Source of the DNA: Auxenochlorella pyrenoidosa
Taxonomy: Eukaryota > Chlorophyta > Trebouxiophyceae > Chlorellales > Chlorellaceae
Assembly: GCA_001430745.1 (NCBI GenBank)
Contig: KQ482042.1
Location: forward strand, 913,463-959,359
Reading direction: 5' to 3'
Length of the DNA: 45,897 nt
Numbering within the stretch: position 1 is the stretch's first letter; each line of letters starts with the position of its first letter. Below, piece after piece: positions 11,427 to 22,815 of this stretch. A program made the position numbers and the translations under genes. The notes beneath the pieces were generated by a model. That model saw nothing but the letters and a program-made list of their open reading frames with translations, searched no databases and was not told the origin of the DNA.

Positions 11427-11744
11427 TCCGGCAAGCTGCTGGTGGGCGGTCCCTTATTGCAGTGAGCGATTGACGGGCGCCGCAAGGCTCTCCGGGCAGC
11501 GGGAGGAGAGGAGTTCTTGGGTCAAAGTGAACCCAGGACGGGCTTCGTGCTGCTGCGCAGAATTCGGACGAGGTGGACGAGAAGTGAAATCGACAGTAAG
11601 GAGTTGGTTGAAGAGCGGGGAGCAGGATGCGCGCGCGCGGAAATGCCGCGAGATGGGCCGTCTTGTGCTCTCCGCGCCATTCGTCTACATTTCACTTCTC
11701 TCTCGGCTCTGAACGAACACAGTACAGCACCTTTGGATGAGTTG
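11427..11744. promoter_or_regulatory. Shared promoter region of the CFAP100-like gene and the coiled-coil gene
   Basis: 318 bp between two divergent starts. Ciliary genes are often co-regulated, so the plus-strand neighbour may also be ciliary; that is inference. At 11737 a two-codon upstream ORF (ATG AGT TGA) overlaps the main ATG at 11745 as TGATG. Confidence 0.4.
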
Positions 11745-13793
11745 ATGGCCGCCGCAGCCAACAGCCAAGAGGAGGCTGCAGCGCTGCGAGTCCAGGTGCA
11801 GCAGCTGCAGGTGAGTCGCAGCAAGGCTCTTGGAAGATTCCTTCTGCACGCCACGCCCGCTCCGACCGTCCCCTGCCTCGCTCCCGCCCGGCTGTCCATT
11901 GCTGCCGCAGGCTGCGCTCGAGGCGTCCGAGCGTGGCAGGTAGGCATGCATGCTTACAGTGTTGCAAGCAGTGACCATGCCAGCAATCAATAATGGCGCA
12001 GCTCTGAAATGAACAGCAAACGCGTCATGCCGCACCCTCACCGCAGGCTTGCAGCAGAAGAGCGGGCTGCAGCGCTGGTCGCAGGGCAGCAAGCCGCCGC
12101 TTCCCGAGAGCTCCTGTCGCTGCAGAGCCTGTTCAAGCATGCGGTTGAGGAGAACCGGGGGCTGGCCGACCAACTGCAGGCGGCCCGGGAGCGCGTCACA
12201 CAGCTGGAAGCAGCACTGGCTACGCAGGAAGTGAACCGGCCGCCAGCATGGCAGCAGGGTGCTCACGGCCCACTGCCGCAGCTGATTGGCACGCGGTGCA
12301 GACCCCCACCAGCCAAACTCAGCAGTGAGCAGACAGAGTGGGACGCAATCCTGCCATATGCAGCTGAGCAGAGACAGCAGGCGCAGCGGGAAGCGCATCC
12401 CAATGAACTGCTAGAAGACGCCCACGACGCCCACGTGCCGCCCACGGCAGCAGCGCTGCACGGTGCCAGCTGGGGACCCCCGGCTGCTGCACCCACGCTT
12501 CCGCAGTGCCTGCACTCGCACTACACAATCACTGCCCAGCCTGGCGGCAGGCCTGGCAGCAATTTTCTGCAACAGCTCCCAGCCATCTCTGCAGCAGAGG
12601 TAGAGCCAGCCGTGAGTGGAGCGCGTGAGCCAGGGCCGGCGGCGGTGCCCGCTGGGCAGCCGCAGAGCACAGCGCCCCTGCCTGGCGGCTGCAGCACCGG
12701 CCCTGGAGGGCTGCAGCAGGTGCAGATGGAGCTGCGAGCGCTGCAGCAGCGCGTGGAGGCGGCGGAGCATCTGCTGATGCGCCAGGCAGCATCCGTGCCC
12801 GCCCCAGCGCCTCCACCGGCAGCCTGTGTCCCCCCTCCCCTGCACAGCATGCAGCACTGGGCCGGGGGAGCGCGCGCTCAGCAGGGTGCTCAGCAGCCTG
12901 GGGCCGCTCGTCAGGGCACCGAGCCCGCCCTGTGGGGCAGCCCTGCGGCCAGCCAGCCGGCCAGCCCAGGCTCCTGCTTGCCGTCACGCCCAGGCTCAGC
13001 CACCGCCCGGCAGCAGGAGCACCGCGAGAACTGGCAGCTCATCCGCAGCCTGAAGCAGCGGCGGAACAAGCTGGAGGCTGAGCGGCTGGCAGCGCTGAGC
13101 GCCACGCTGGCAGCCAGCGCGCTCCAGCAGGCAGACGCCGTGCGCTCCCCCTCCGCCCCGCAAGCAGCAGGGGCTCCTGCCGGCAACTGGCGATTTGACA
13201 CCCAGGACCATCCGGCAGCAGCTGCTGTCCTTCAGCAGCCGCTGCCATGCCAGGCAGTGCTGCGCCGGCCGGCCAGCGCCACAGGCACCTGGGGGCAGCG
13301 GCAGCACGTCGGGTGCAGCTCTGCCAAAGCCCCTGCGCGTGCGCCCACGAGGGGCCGCAGCTGGGAGACCTCGCCCACGTCAGGGCAGGTTACAGTTCCA
13401 GTGCTGCCAGCTGGCAGCCGCTCTGCACAGGGCAGCCGAGGACGGCGCGCCAGCCTTTCAGCGGTGAGCACAGCAGGCCGGCCACAGGCTGGGTGGTGTG
13501 GTTGCATGCCATGATGGACGCAGCCAGCCTGCGAGCCAACAGCCTGCTCAAATGCGTCATCAGCACTGCCCTGTTCTCTTGCGCTGCAGGACCCCGGGTC
13601 GACAAGGAGAAGGCATGCCCGCAGCCGCAGCCGCTCGCAGCAGGAGGAGGTGGACAGGCTGCTCATGGCGGGCCGGCCCACAACCCTGCTGGCAGGCAGT
13701 GGGCCCAGCGGCGGCGGCAGAGGTGGCGCAAGCAGCGCAGTGAAGCGGCAGGGCTTGCGAGCTGGCTGGGTCACACCAGTGGTGGTGGCTTGA
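11745..13793 (+). CDS. Unidentified coiled-coil and low-complexity protein
   Basis: Exons 11745-11810, 11911-11939, 12047-13463 and 13590-13793 join to 571 residues. I do not recognise a named family. Residues about 5-80 form a heptad-rich coiled coil (ALRVQVQQLQ, ALEASERGRLAAEERAAAL, FKHAVEENRGLADQLQ), followed by a long Ala/Pro/Gln-rich region with a second short coil (GLQQVQMELRALQQRVEAAE) and a third basic helix (NWQLIRSLKQRRNKLEAER). The tail is Arg/Ser-rich. The layout suggests a cytoskeletal or centriolar scaffold, and the head-to-head position with CFAP100 fits that, but function is unknown. The frame is open upstream to 11517, so the N-terminus could be longer; 11745 is the first ATG directly before the coil. 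A TGTAA signal follows at 14056. Confidence 0.75.
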
Positions 13794-14055
13794 GGGGTGC
13801 AGATGGCAGACAGGAGCGCTGCTGGTGGCTGATTGTAGGTGGTGATTCGCTCTGTGTGTCCTGTTGGCTGTCAGATAACCAGGGATTCGTGATTAATTCT
13901 TTTTCGGCCATTTTGGAAGGCAAATGCTTGCTTAGCAGGCAGGGACAAGGTGCAACGCACAGCAAACAGAAGGGGGGCAGCTGTGCGCTAGTGCAGGCCT
14001 CCCCCCCCACACACAAAACAACGGTCATCATCGGAGCAACATCCTGAACGCACGA

Positions 14056-14060
14056 TGTAA
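14056..14060 (+). terminator. TGTAA polyadenylation signal of the coiled-coil gene
   Basis: TGTAA about 265 nt after the stop at 13793. Assigned by motif and distance. Confidence 0.45.
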
Positions 14061-14141
14061 GGATGCGAGAGATCGTGCAATGCTGAGAGCAAGGGCTGGC
14101 GCACCAGGCGGGTCCAAAGCAAACACACCACAACTTATTTC

Positions 14142-14390
14142 AGCCTACTCACTCACCCACACATGTGGCAGAGGTGGCTGACTTGCAGCAACAGGTCAGG
14201 CGGGTGGGGCGTAGCAGCGTTCTCATGACATTGACCGGGTAAAGGCCCAGCTCACCATCAACCAGCTGGCGCTGCTGGCGCACAATGAGTTGGGCCTCTA
14301 CAACATGAGCTCGCTGCTGCAGTCCGACTGCCCCGACCTGTGGCTGCAAGTCAGCCACCTCTGCCACATGTGAGGGCGAGTGAGCAGGCT
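14142..14390. repeat. Long inverted repeat 1 (fold-back, about 249 nt)
   Basis: The left arm (from AGCCTACTCACTC at 14142) and the reverse complement of the right arm (ending AGGCT at 14390) match over about 59 nt with roughly five mismatches. The shared core includes CACATGTGGCAGAGG and TGGCTGACTTGCAGC. Weaker similarity continues inward to a centre near 14266, so the whole segment can fold into one hairpin. Confidence 0.85.
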
Positions 14391-14910
14391 CGAACAAGCT
14401 GAGGTGTGTTTGTGTTGTGCCCCACTCAGGCTGGCGTGTTTGCCTTCGTCCTACCTGGCAAAGTGATGGAGCAATCCACGTCAAGGGGCGCTGCAGGGCG
14501 GTGAGCAGTAGGGGCGCTGAGCGAAGCAGTCCTCTCTTGGTTGCATGAACTCGGCAGCAGAGGGGACCTAAACGCCCTGCTCATTGCACTTGACACTGTC
14601 ACCTGGCAGGCCCCTCACCCTTGAAGGGGAAAGGCTGCTGTTTTGGCAGGATGTCAGCACGCAGCCAATTGGGGAGTCGGTGGGCAGCTCGCGCCACCTC
14701 CTTGGCAGGCACCGCTCCAATGCGGTTGGCCCGGCCGCGCTTGTTGGCCATGACGATTTCAAGCTGCAGGGTGGAGTACATAAGGCGGCAAGGGGGGTGG
14801 AAGAGCGTTCAAGGTGCACACAAAGCATTAATTTCTCCTGCCTCTTCCTGGTTGCCGGCCGCTCTTGCCCGGATGCCGCATGAACCGCACCTGATGCCAG
14901 CCTCAGGCCT

Positions 14911-15090
14911 GTCATACAATGCTCACTGGTGCTGGAAGAGGATGGGTAAGATGCAATGCATCCCCTTGAAGAAGCCAATGGCCAGCGGGAGGCGTGCGTG
15001 CGGACGACCAGCTGGCCACCGGCTTCTTCAAAAAGAAGATGCACTGCATCCATCCAACCCACTTCCAGCACCGATGAGCATTGCTCGACA
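14911..15090. repeat. Long inverted repeat 2 (imperfect hairpin, about 170-180 nt)
   Basis: The left arm from CAATGCTCACTGGTGCTGG (14917) pairs with the right arm ending GAGCATTG (15083): the reverse complement reads CAATGCTCATCGGTGCTGG. Pairing runs through GATGCAATGCATC versus GATGCAGTGCATC and TTGAAGAAGCC on both arms to GGCCAGCGGG/GGCCAGCTGG. About 75 nt per arm at roughly 80 % identity, with a loop of about 18 nt. Confidence 0.85.
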
Positions 15091-15875
15091 AGCCCTGGCC
15101 CAGCTCCACACAGCGGTCTCTCTTTCTCAATCAGGATGCAGCGGTTGAGGGGGAAGAGCCAGTATTATCCTCATTCCTAGCCTGCTGTCCCCCACCAGCC
15201 GGTCGAAGTTGTGCAGGCATGGTGCCTGCTCGCCTTGCCTGACGCCTTGAAGCCTGCCGGCACCTGCAGGTGCCATATGGCGCGCTTGGTGGGCGACAGA
15301 CGCAGCAGCGCTTGGTGCCTGCAAAGTGCATCGCCGAGGCTCCCAAACCTTACCATTTTCGCCTGCCCCTCTTGCCTGATTGTACTCAGCACGCACGCCG
15401 GTGCAGCACAGCTCTCGCATGTCCGCCTGGGTGCTCTTGAAGGGATGCTTGTCGAAGCGCTTATGGATGGGCGGTCGGCAGACCACTTTGAGATTGACAG
15501 AGTGTAGGAGGGCGGAGGGGCGGGGCAGGGGCGGGCACAGGGTGGCGGTGGGCTGAGGTTTCAGGGCGGGTGCTGGAATGTAGGGGCGGCACCAGGGCTG
15601 GCAAGCAGGTGTGTGCCATTGCATGTGTAATCCAGCAGCAGCCAAGCATGCAGGGACTGTAAACGAAGGCCTTGTAGATAGGTGGCGAAGCCAGAGTCAG
15701 CGGCAGCGCAGGGTGCAAGGCGGCAGTGGGCGTGCAAGCGGAGCGGCAGCACAAGGGCTCACCGGCGCGGGCGGCGCCTCCAGCAGCTACCACTTGCTGA
15801 TGGTGTCGGCGGTGGATGATGAGGTGGCAGCAGCAACAGGGGGCCAAGAGGACTTGAGCCATACAGCTTGGCAAG

Positions 15876-15880
15876 TTACA
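15876..15880 (-). terminator. TGTAA polyadenylation signal of alpha-galactosidase A
   Basis: TTACA on the plus strand about 165 nt downstream of the stop at 16042 of the minus-strand gene. Motif and position only. Confidence 0.45.
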
Positions 15881-16041
15881 GTGGCAACCTTCATCGGCAG
15901 CACCGGCGCAACCATTGTCCTGGCTCTGCTTGCGTACGTGGGCTCATTGCCCGCCCGCAACAGCGACGCCACCGAGTGCAGCAGGTTTGACAGCAGTTGT
16001 CGTTCTCCTCCTGCCTCTCTCAAGGACAGCGTCGACTTCCC

Positions 16042-19000
16042 CTACTGCAGGCTATCAGCATGGGCGGGCTGCGGGTCCAGCGGTGTGATGCGGAGCGCCG
16101 CCACGTCGTGCAGGCGCACCTGCACAGCGGGCGGTGGTGCAGACCCGCTTGCTTGATGTCGCCGGCTACGCCACCACGATGGTGCCGAAACAACAACTGC
16201 AGCCTCCACGTATAGTATCCTGCTCATGAAGCAGGCACGGCAGCACGCTGCTGTGCCAAGCAGGCAGGCCCGTCTGCTGTTAGACACAGCTAGCGCAGGT
16301 GCTGCAGGACCTTGGCATGCGACAGCAGCTGACAACAGCCGTGGACCTCCCCCCTGCAGCCAATGCTGTGGTCCGCACCTCTGCCGTGAAGGAGCCAGCA
16401 CAGGTGCCGAGGTCCTGCCGGCGGTACAGGTCACGTACCGCCGCCGCCTCCCCCGGGGCGTATCCCAGCTGGGCCCAGCGCACGGTGATGTTGGCGGCTT
16501 GCAGGTGGGACAGGATGGAGTGGCGGTTGTGCAGCACCACGGCGCGCCCTCCGTCCGCCAGCGGGGCGGCGTAAATCTGCGGGTGCAGGGGGAGCAGCAG
16601 CCAAGCGCTGGCGACACAACAGCCTGCGCCCTTCCGGCGGCCACGGCCAGGGCGCCCCGGCCATGGCCAGTATCCCTGCCTTGCACATGTTCTCGCCCCC
16701 AATGACCTCAACCTGGCCCGCCCCCACCTCCTTTGGTCCCGACTTCCAGATGAGGTCGCCAGGCACACCCAGCGGGTCCTGATTGATGCCAATCACCTGC
16801 AGCAGGGCACGGCGGCTGGGTGCCTCTCAAACATTACACCCACGGGAACCGGCCTGGCAGCTGCATGGCTGTGGGAGGCCTGCCATGTCGTGCATCACAC
16901 TGCACCCTCCTGAATGGTCTCGCCTGGTCCCCGCGGCAACCCCTGCCGCTTCCCGGCCCCACTCACCTCGGTAGAGCGCAGGATGGCGAGGCTGGAGGGT
17001 GTCATGCGCCGCAGGTCAGCGGCGATGAACAGGGGCGACTTGAGGGCGGCCCACAGCGCAAAGTGGGCCCGCTCCTCCTTCTCAGACAGGTACTGCCCCG
17101 CCACGCGGCGGGGCGCACCCCAGTGCCAGCTGTCGCTGGGCTGCGTGCCCGGGTGCGCGCCGTGCACGCCCTCCCAGCCGTTGGGCTGCGGCCCAAAGGC
17201 GCCCACCTGGAGGCCGCTCAAGAGGTGGCGGGAGCAGGGGGCGACTGGCAAGTGCTACCAGGTCGAGCGCACGCTTGTCTGTTGCCATGCCATCCATGAG
17301 GGGGCGCCCCTGCCCGCCTGCAAGCACACCACGGCGCCCTCGCGTTCCGCTTGCCTCGAGCATGTCCATGTCGTTCCAGTGCCCCGGGCCAGCAAAGCGG
17401 GCAAGCCCAATGGACTCATCCAGGTTCTGCAGGACCGAGGCTGCAAGGACGGGGGGGCAATGCAAGGTGCGCAGGCATGTTGGTCATCATAGGTTGGTCG
17501 AAAGAACATGCAGGCCGTGAAACTCTCAGGCTGGACTGGCCAAACAGAGGTGGGCCACCCCGAGGCTGCAATCTTCTCCCGAGGCACTTGGCTGTGGCAT
17601 CCATGCTGCACGCGCTGTCCCCCGCTGCTACAGCACTCACCCCAGGAGGCATGGATGTCAAACGTGGTACGCCAGGTGTGCGCCACGCGGGGGCCCCACA
17701 GCCAGGGGTCGCCAATGCCCTGGCCGGGGAGCGGGAGACCAGCAGGGGTAAGAGGTGCATGCCGATGCCGGGCTGGGCACCGTTACGGCGACTTCGCGAG
17801 TGGGCCGACCATCCAGAGGAAAGAGGGTGGAGGCTTTGCGGGACAGCTGTGTACCTTGTCCATGCAGTCCCTCAGCCGGTTAGGCTGCAGGGGCGGGCGC
17901 CTCACCCACTCGCAGAGCTGGTACAGCATGGGCCGGCCGGTGGCGTTGAGCGCGTCGCGCATGGCCACAAAGCGCTCCAGCAGGTCGTCGTGCGTGTAGC
18001 AGTCTGGCAGACAGGGGGCAGTGCGGGCGCACGGCTGGGGTGGTTGACAGGGGGTGCGAACGACCACAACGAGGACATGAAGCCAGGCCATGCCCACAGC
18101 TGGGCTGGTGCTGTGCCTGAACAGCAATCAGCAGGCGCCCCGCCCCAGCTGTGCGCTCTCACTGTCGTACTTCAGCAGCGAGACGCCTGCAGGCAGGGGC
18201 GGCAGCGGCGCGGCGGGAACAGCCCCTGGTGATATGGGCATTGGGTCAAGGCCGCTGCTCACTAGGCAGAGGCGGAGTGCGCGCCTGCCAGCCCGCCCGG
18301 CTCACCCCACTGGGCGAAGCTGCGCGCGTCCTCTGCCTCGTGACCCCTGGACCCCGGGAAGCCCTGGCAGGTGAAGGCCCCCGAGTCGCTGTAGATGCCC
18401 AGCAGCATGCCCTTGCCCGCCAAGTACTCTGATAGCGCCCTGATGCCTGCACAGGGGCGGTGAGGGCCAGGGCAGCTGGAAAAGCGCCTCAGACGCTCTG
18501 CCGTAGGCGGGCGGGCGCGCCACGGGTGCCTTGTGTACGTAAGCAAACTGTGCTAGTGGCCAGCCGGCTCCTCCTCGCAGCCAATGCCGTGCAACCAAGC
18601 CTGCTGCTGGGCGCATTGTTTGGCTCACCCGAGGGGAAGCGCAGCCGGTCTGCCTGCAGCCGGCCGTCCTCGGTCCTCTCTGGGTCGCTCCAGCCGTCGT
18701 CAAGTACAAGGTACCTGCGCAGGGAGGAGGGTCCCCAGGGCAACGGCTGTACGAGGCCACACTGGTTTGCAGGGTGCCTGGGAACCCGCGCCGTTGGGAG
18801 GGTAAAAGGGTACCAAGGGGATGGTGACGCACAGCAGCCCCAGCCGCCAACCTGTAGCCCGCTGCCACCAGGCCCAGCGACTCCATCAGGTCGGCCATGA
18901 CCTTCACCACAGCCTCGGAGATGTTTGCACCAAAGGCATTCCAGCTGCACGAGGCACTCGGTGGGTGGGGAGATGGAAGGTCACCCCAGGCGGCGCTGGC

Positions 19001-19218
19001 TCGCGGACATTACCTAGTAGAGCGGGCGGCGGTGGTGCCGGGGCCACCACTTGAGCAGTCCGTGCTGTTCAGCCGCCCTCCACAGCGTGCTGAAGGCAGC
19101 AACATCCTCACGTGTTGAGCCCCATGGGAGGTGACAGAGCCTGGCCGTCGTCCAAAGCGCCTGCCCCAGCTGCTGCAACTACCAAGACGCACAGGGCAGC
19201 TGACAAGGGTCTGGGCAT
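16042..19218 (-). CDS. Alpha-galactosidase, GH27 family (tandem copy A)
   Basis: Twelve exons: 19112-19218, 18852-18944, 18629-18714, 18306-18446, 18163-18186, 17906-18003, 17641-17719, 17355-17440, 16967-17206, 16728-16796, 16379-16576 and 16042-16119, giving 432 residues. A signal peptide (about 20 residues) is followed by GH27 motifs: PPMGLNTWNAFGANISE, LVLDDGWSDPERTEDG, LLGIYSDSGAFTCQG, SLLKYDNCY (nucleophile Asp near residue 150), LCEW, HTWRTTFDI (acid/base Asp near 204), GPGHWNDMDMLE and ALKSPLFIAADLRRM, then [16 protein letters not shown] and the C-terminal beta domain. All key catalytic residues are present, so it should hydrolyse terminal alpha-galactosides in the secretory pathway, vacuole or outside the cell. 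Exon 5 is only 24 nt. Intron 8 has a GC donor (CTCGAG/GCAAGC). A loop of about 20 residues (GAFGPQPNGWEGVHG...) before YLSEKEERAHFALW is absent from copies B and C. Confidence 0.93.
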
Positions 19219-19556
19219 GGCGATATTGTAGCAGAAAAGACGGCAAACGTGCCAAGGCAGCCTGTCGGCACATGTCATGTGGCGGCTAGCGGCAGCAGCA
19301 CCCTGGGGCGCGCATCATTCACAACCACTTTGTCGTGGATCCCTTCTGCTTTCCAGCAGCATGTTGCACCCAAGAAATTTGCTTGCAAGTACATACATAC
19401 TTAAATTTTGTCACAAGCAGAAAAGAAGAAAAGAAGAGAAAATAGGAGAGTGGTTTGCCAGCACGATCACGAGGCACGACGGCGCCTTGCCCCAGCACGC
19501 CGAACAGCAAACTGCGCTTGCAGCAGCAGGAGCATGCAGGCACCAAGCAGGGCGAG
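19219..19556. other. Intergenic spacer between alpha-galactosidase genes A and B
   Basis: 338 bp holding the promoter of copy A and the 3' untranslated region of copy B. It contains an AT-rich patch near 19375-19450. No gene seen. Confidence 0.5.
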
Positions 19557-22500
19557 TCAGGCGCTTGCATACATGCTGTGCTGCCCTGGCAACATCTTTC
19601 GCCCACTTGCGCCGGCGCCGCTGCTGCTGATGTCGCCAAGCCCGCCGCCTGCTGCAGCAGCTGCAGCGATGGGCTGCGTGTGCCAGGGGCGCCAGCTGTC
19701 ATGGGCCAGGCCGCCCTGCGGCGCAATGCGCACGACCCGCACGTCGTGCGCCGTCACCTCTGCCGTGAAGGAGTCGGTGAAGGTGCCCAGGTCGGCCTCG
19801 GCATACAGGTCGCGCACGGCGGCGCGAGTGCCGGCCGGCAGGCCCAGCTGCGCCCAGCTGACAGAGATGTTGGACACGATGTACTGGCCGCCAGGCGTGT
19901 GCCTGATAGTGGAGAGCAGGCAGAAGGGGCAACTCTCAGCAGAAAGGACGGGGAGCCGCGTGGGTGTGCAGGCAGCGCCCACGCCAGGGTGGGAGAGCAG
20001 GCAAGCACGCAATGGCAGCTGCTTCTTTGGAGCGGGCTGCAGCAGCGAGCTCACAGATTGAGGATTACAACAGCCCGGTTGCCGCCAGCCAGAGGTGCTG
20101 CATACACCTACACTAACACAGGCAGGATATCAGGGGTGGTGTCAGGCTTGATAGCACCTGGTGGTGCAGTGCAGCATCAATAGAGCTGTTGATCTTGTAA
20201 GCAGCTGCCGCCCTCCATCCACTCCGCCCCAGCGACCCCCCTTCCCCGACAAGACGCACCCTGCTAGCCCCCTGCTGCCAGATCAGGTCTCCTGCCACTC
20301 CAAGCTCATCCTGGTTGATGGCGATCACCTCCCTGGCCTTCAAAATGGCCAGGCTGTCGGGGTGGATGCTGCGCAGTGAGGGGCGCGGGAGCAGGAAACG
20401 AGTGGTCACCGGTTGCCAAAGCTGACCGGGAGGCAGCCCTGCTGCAGCTGCAGCCCTCACAAGCACTCGCTGCCCTCACGGGCTTGACCCACCTGCGGAG
20501 GTCGGCACCAATCAGCAGCGGCGATTTGAGCAGGGCCCACAGGGCGAAATGGGCGCGCTGCTCGCCAAGGGTGAGCTCCCCGTTGCCAACTGCAGGTGGG
20601 CTGGGAAGGGACCGGGGTGAACGCTGGAGAGTGCGATGCATTGACGATGGCTGCTCAGGCTGGCAAGCACTTCCAACAACCCGGGAGCCCGGACTGGTGT
20701 CCTGTGCAACCATGCTTGCCTTCCAGCATGTCTGGGTCTAGCCAAGCCCCGGGGCCGGCAAAACGAGCCAGCCCGGTGGAGTAGTCGAGAATCTTTAGGA
20801 TGGAGGACCAGGTAGGCTCAATGTCCTGCACAGTGGATGTGCAGGTGGCAGCATGTCGACAGCAGGAGCCATCGAGCAAATGTGGTTCACCCTGCTGGAT
20901 GCGAGAGATCGTGAGTTGCTGACACCAAGAGCTGCCTGCCAGGCGGCAAACATTCCAGCTCAAGTCAAGCGAGCGAAAGGCGGGTAGAGGGGGTGGGCAC
21001 AAGAACGTAGGCACAGAGTCGAGCCGGCAATCACACCAGGCAAAACATCCAGCATGTTGGATGATTTCCCCCCCGTTAAATCGCCAGCCCACTGCACCTC
21101 AGTAGTGCGGAATGAGTTGCCAACCTGCACAGGGAAAATGGCAAATGACAATGGGCACATCGACAAGCTGCCTTCCAGCGCTCACCTCTGTTGAGTGGTG
21201 CCGGGGCATGCAAGCTTGCCCTGCCGCCCTGCCCCACCTCGGGTGCCCAAAGCCAGGGGTCTGCCACGCCCCATTCGCAGAGCGAGTACAGCACTGGCCG
21301 GCCGGTCTTGTTGAGCGCATCCCGCATTGCGACATCTGTGAGCCGGGGTGCAGCGGGAGGAGAGCAAACAGGTAGACGGGTGCACACACATTTTCGGGGA
21401 ACAACGTCACTAGGATCTGCTGCCACTCAATCCAGCAGGCAGCCCCTCTGCTCACATCTATCGATGACCCAGTCACTCGCTGGGGCAAAGCAGTCTGGTG
21501 GGGAGGGGGTGGCGCAGGCACACAGGCAGGGAGGTTACAGGGGGTGCGTGGGGGCAACCAGCGGGTGTGCTGCCAGGCCACGTCCACTTCTCAGCCAGCA
21601 CTGCTTATGGAAAGCAATCCGCAGGTGCACCGCCCCAGCTCTGCACTCTCACTGTCATACTTGAGGTAGTCCACGCCTGCACATGGTGGGGAGAAGAAGG
21701 CGGCCCGCTGCAGGATCTAAGGCCGCGACCAGTGCCAGCCACAAAAAGCACAGGCGCATTGGCAGGTGGCCGCCATGGGCAAGGCACAGACCATAGCCAT
21801 GCGCGGCACGTTGACTCACCCCACTCAGCCCAGGTCTGCGCATCCACCTCCTCAAACCCACGGGAGCCTGGGGGTTGCAGCGCAGGGAGAATTGGGGGCC
21901 AAGACGGCTTGCCAGATGAAGGACAGGCCTCCGCTTGAGCCCCCACAAGTGCGCACGGACAGCACCCAACAAGCCCCGTGCGCTGCTAACCAGGGAAGCC
22001 GGCGCAGGTGTGGCTGCCGGCGTCGCCGTAGATCCCAAATTTGAGGCCCTTGGAGTGCACGTGGTCGGCCAGCGCCTTGATGCCTGCAGGGCAAAGCCGC
22101 AGCATTGGGTGCATGCTTGCTTGCTTGCTTGCTTGTCTGGGCTTAAAGTCTGTCTATCCGCAACAGAACTTGCGACACAGACCCAGCATTGCCGCTTGGT
22201 CTTTGCCTACACAGCACTCGTCAGGCCCAGGCATCTGCTGGGAGGCATACAGCTGAGGCTCTGGGGAAGCTCACAGATGAAGGCAGCCACTGCTGCAGCA
22301 CCCACCAGAGGGAAAGGTGGCACGGTTGCCAACCAGCTTGCCATCCACTCGCACGGGCTCAGACCATGCGTCGTCCAGGTTGAGAAATGTGTAGCTGCAA
22401 AAGCGGGAAAGGGGTGCCAAGGGGTTCAGTGCTGCAAGATCGATGTCACAGCTGATTCAGTAGTGGGGTCAATCGGTCAAAGCTCGGTTGCAGTTTGGAC

Positions 22501-22815
22501 GGCACGCCCGGGCTCACCCCACATCGCGCAGGCCAAGATCAATCATGCGCTGGGCCGTGGCCTTGACAATGTCCTCATCAATGGAGATTCCAAACGCGTT
22601 CCACTGCAGGGAGAGCAGAATGGGCGGGGCGCACTGCCAGTGCAACGGCGGCGGCGGCACAAGCGGAGCAGCCCTCTGTGCAAAGGCTCGTGTTCAGCTC
22701 CGACAGCGCAACTTACTGTGTTATATCCAAGGGCAGGCTTTCTCGCCACACTGTTGTCCAGCGCAAGAGTGCCGGCGAGGAACAGCAAGCAGAAGAGGGC
22801 GTGCAGAAGGCGCAT
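19557..22815 (-). CDS. Alpha-galactosidase, GH27 family (tandem copy B)
   Basis: Fourteen exons (22717-22815, 22518-22603, 22306-22394, 21991-22083, 21820-21867, 21653-21676, 21456-21494, 21238-21335, 21098-21124, 20720-20825, 20493-20589, 20260-20368, 20055-20107, 19557-19902) give 437 residues. After a signal peptide come [50 protein letters not shown] (nucleophile near 146), [25 protein letters not shown] (acid/base near 202), [29 protein letters not shown] and [16 protein letters not shown]. Catalytic residues are intact. The usual WNDPDML motif is changed to WLDPDML, which may alter the pocket. The C-terminal tail is Ala/Gly/Ser-rich. The intron after exon 10 has a GC donor (GGAAG/GCAAGC). 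Two very short exons (24 and 27 nt) are supported by exact phase. The same strand and short spacers show tandem duplication with A and C. Confidence 0.93.
22115..22134. repeat. (GCTT)n microsatellite in an intron of copy B
   Basis: About five GCTT units in the intron between exons 3 and 4 of the gene. Simple repeat; no function inferred. Confidence 0.9.

Larger units (their letters stand above)
13794..16041. other. 2.2-kb stretch without a supported gene, containing two long inverted repeats
   Basis: Between the coiled-coil gene and the first alpha-galactosidase I could not assemble a gene. Several stretches look coding-like: 14227-14373 plus; 14619-14763, where either strand reads as protein and the minus strand has an acceptor-like CTGCAG and a donor-like GTGAGG; and 15416-15507, again either strand. 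None joins into a consistent model or matches a family I know. They may be exons of an unrecognised gene or decayed gene copies. A plus-strand TGTAA near 15625 would suit a plus gene ending at 15507. Confidence 0.4.
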
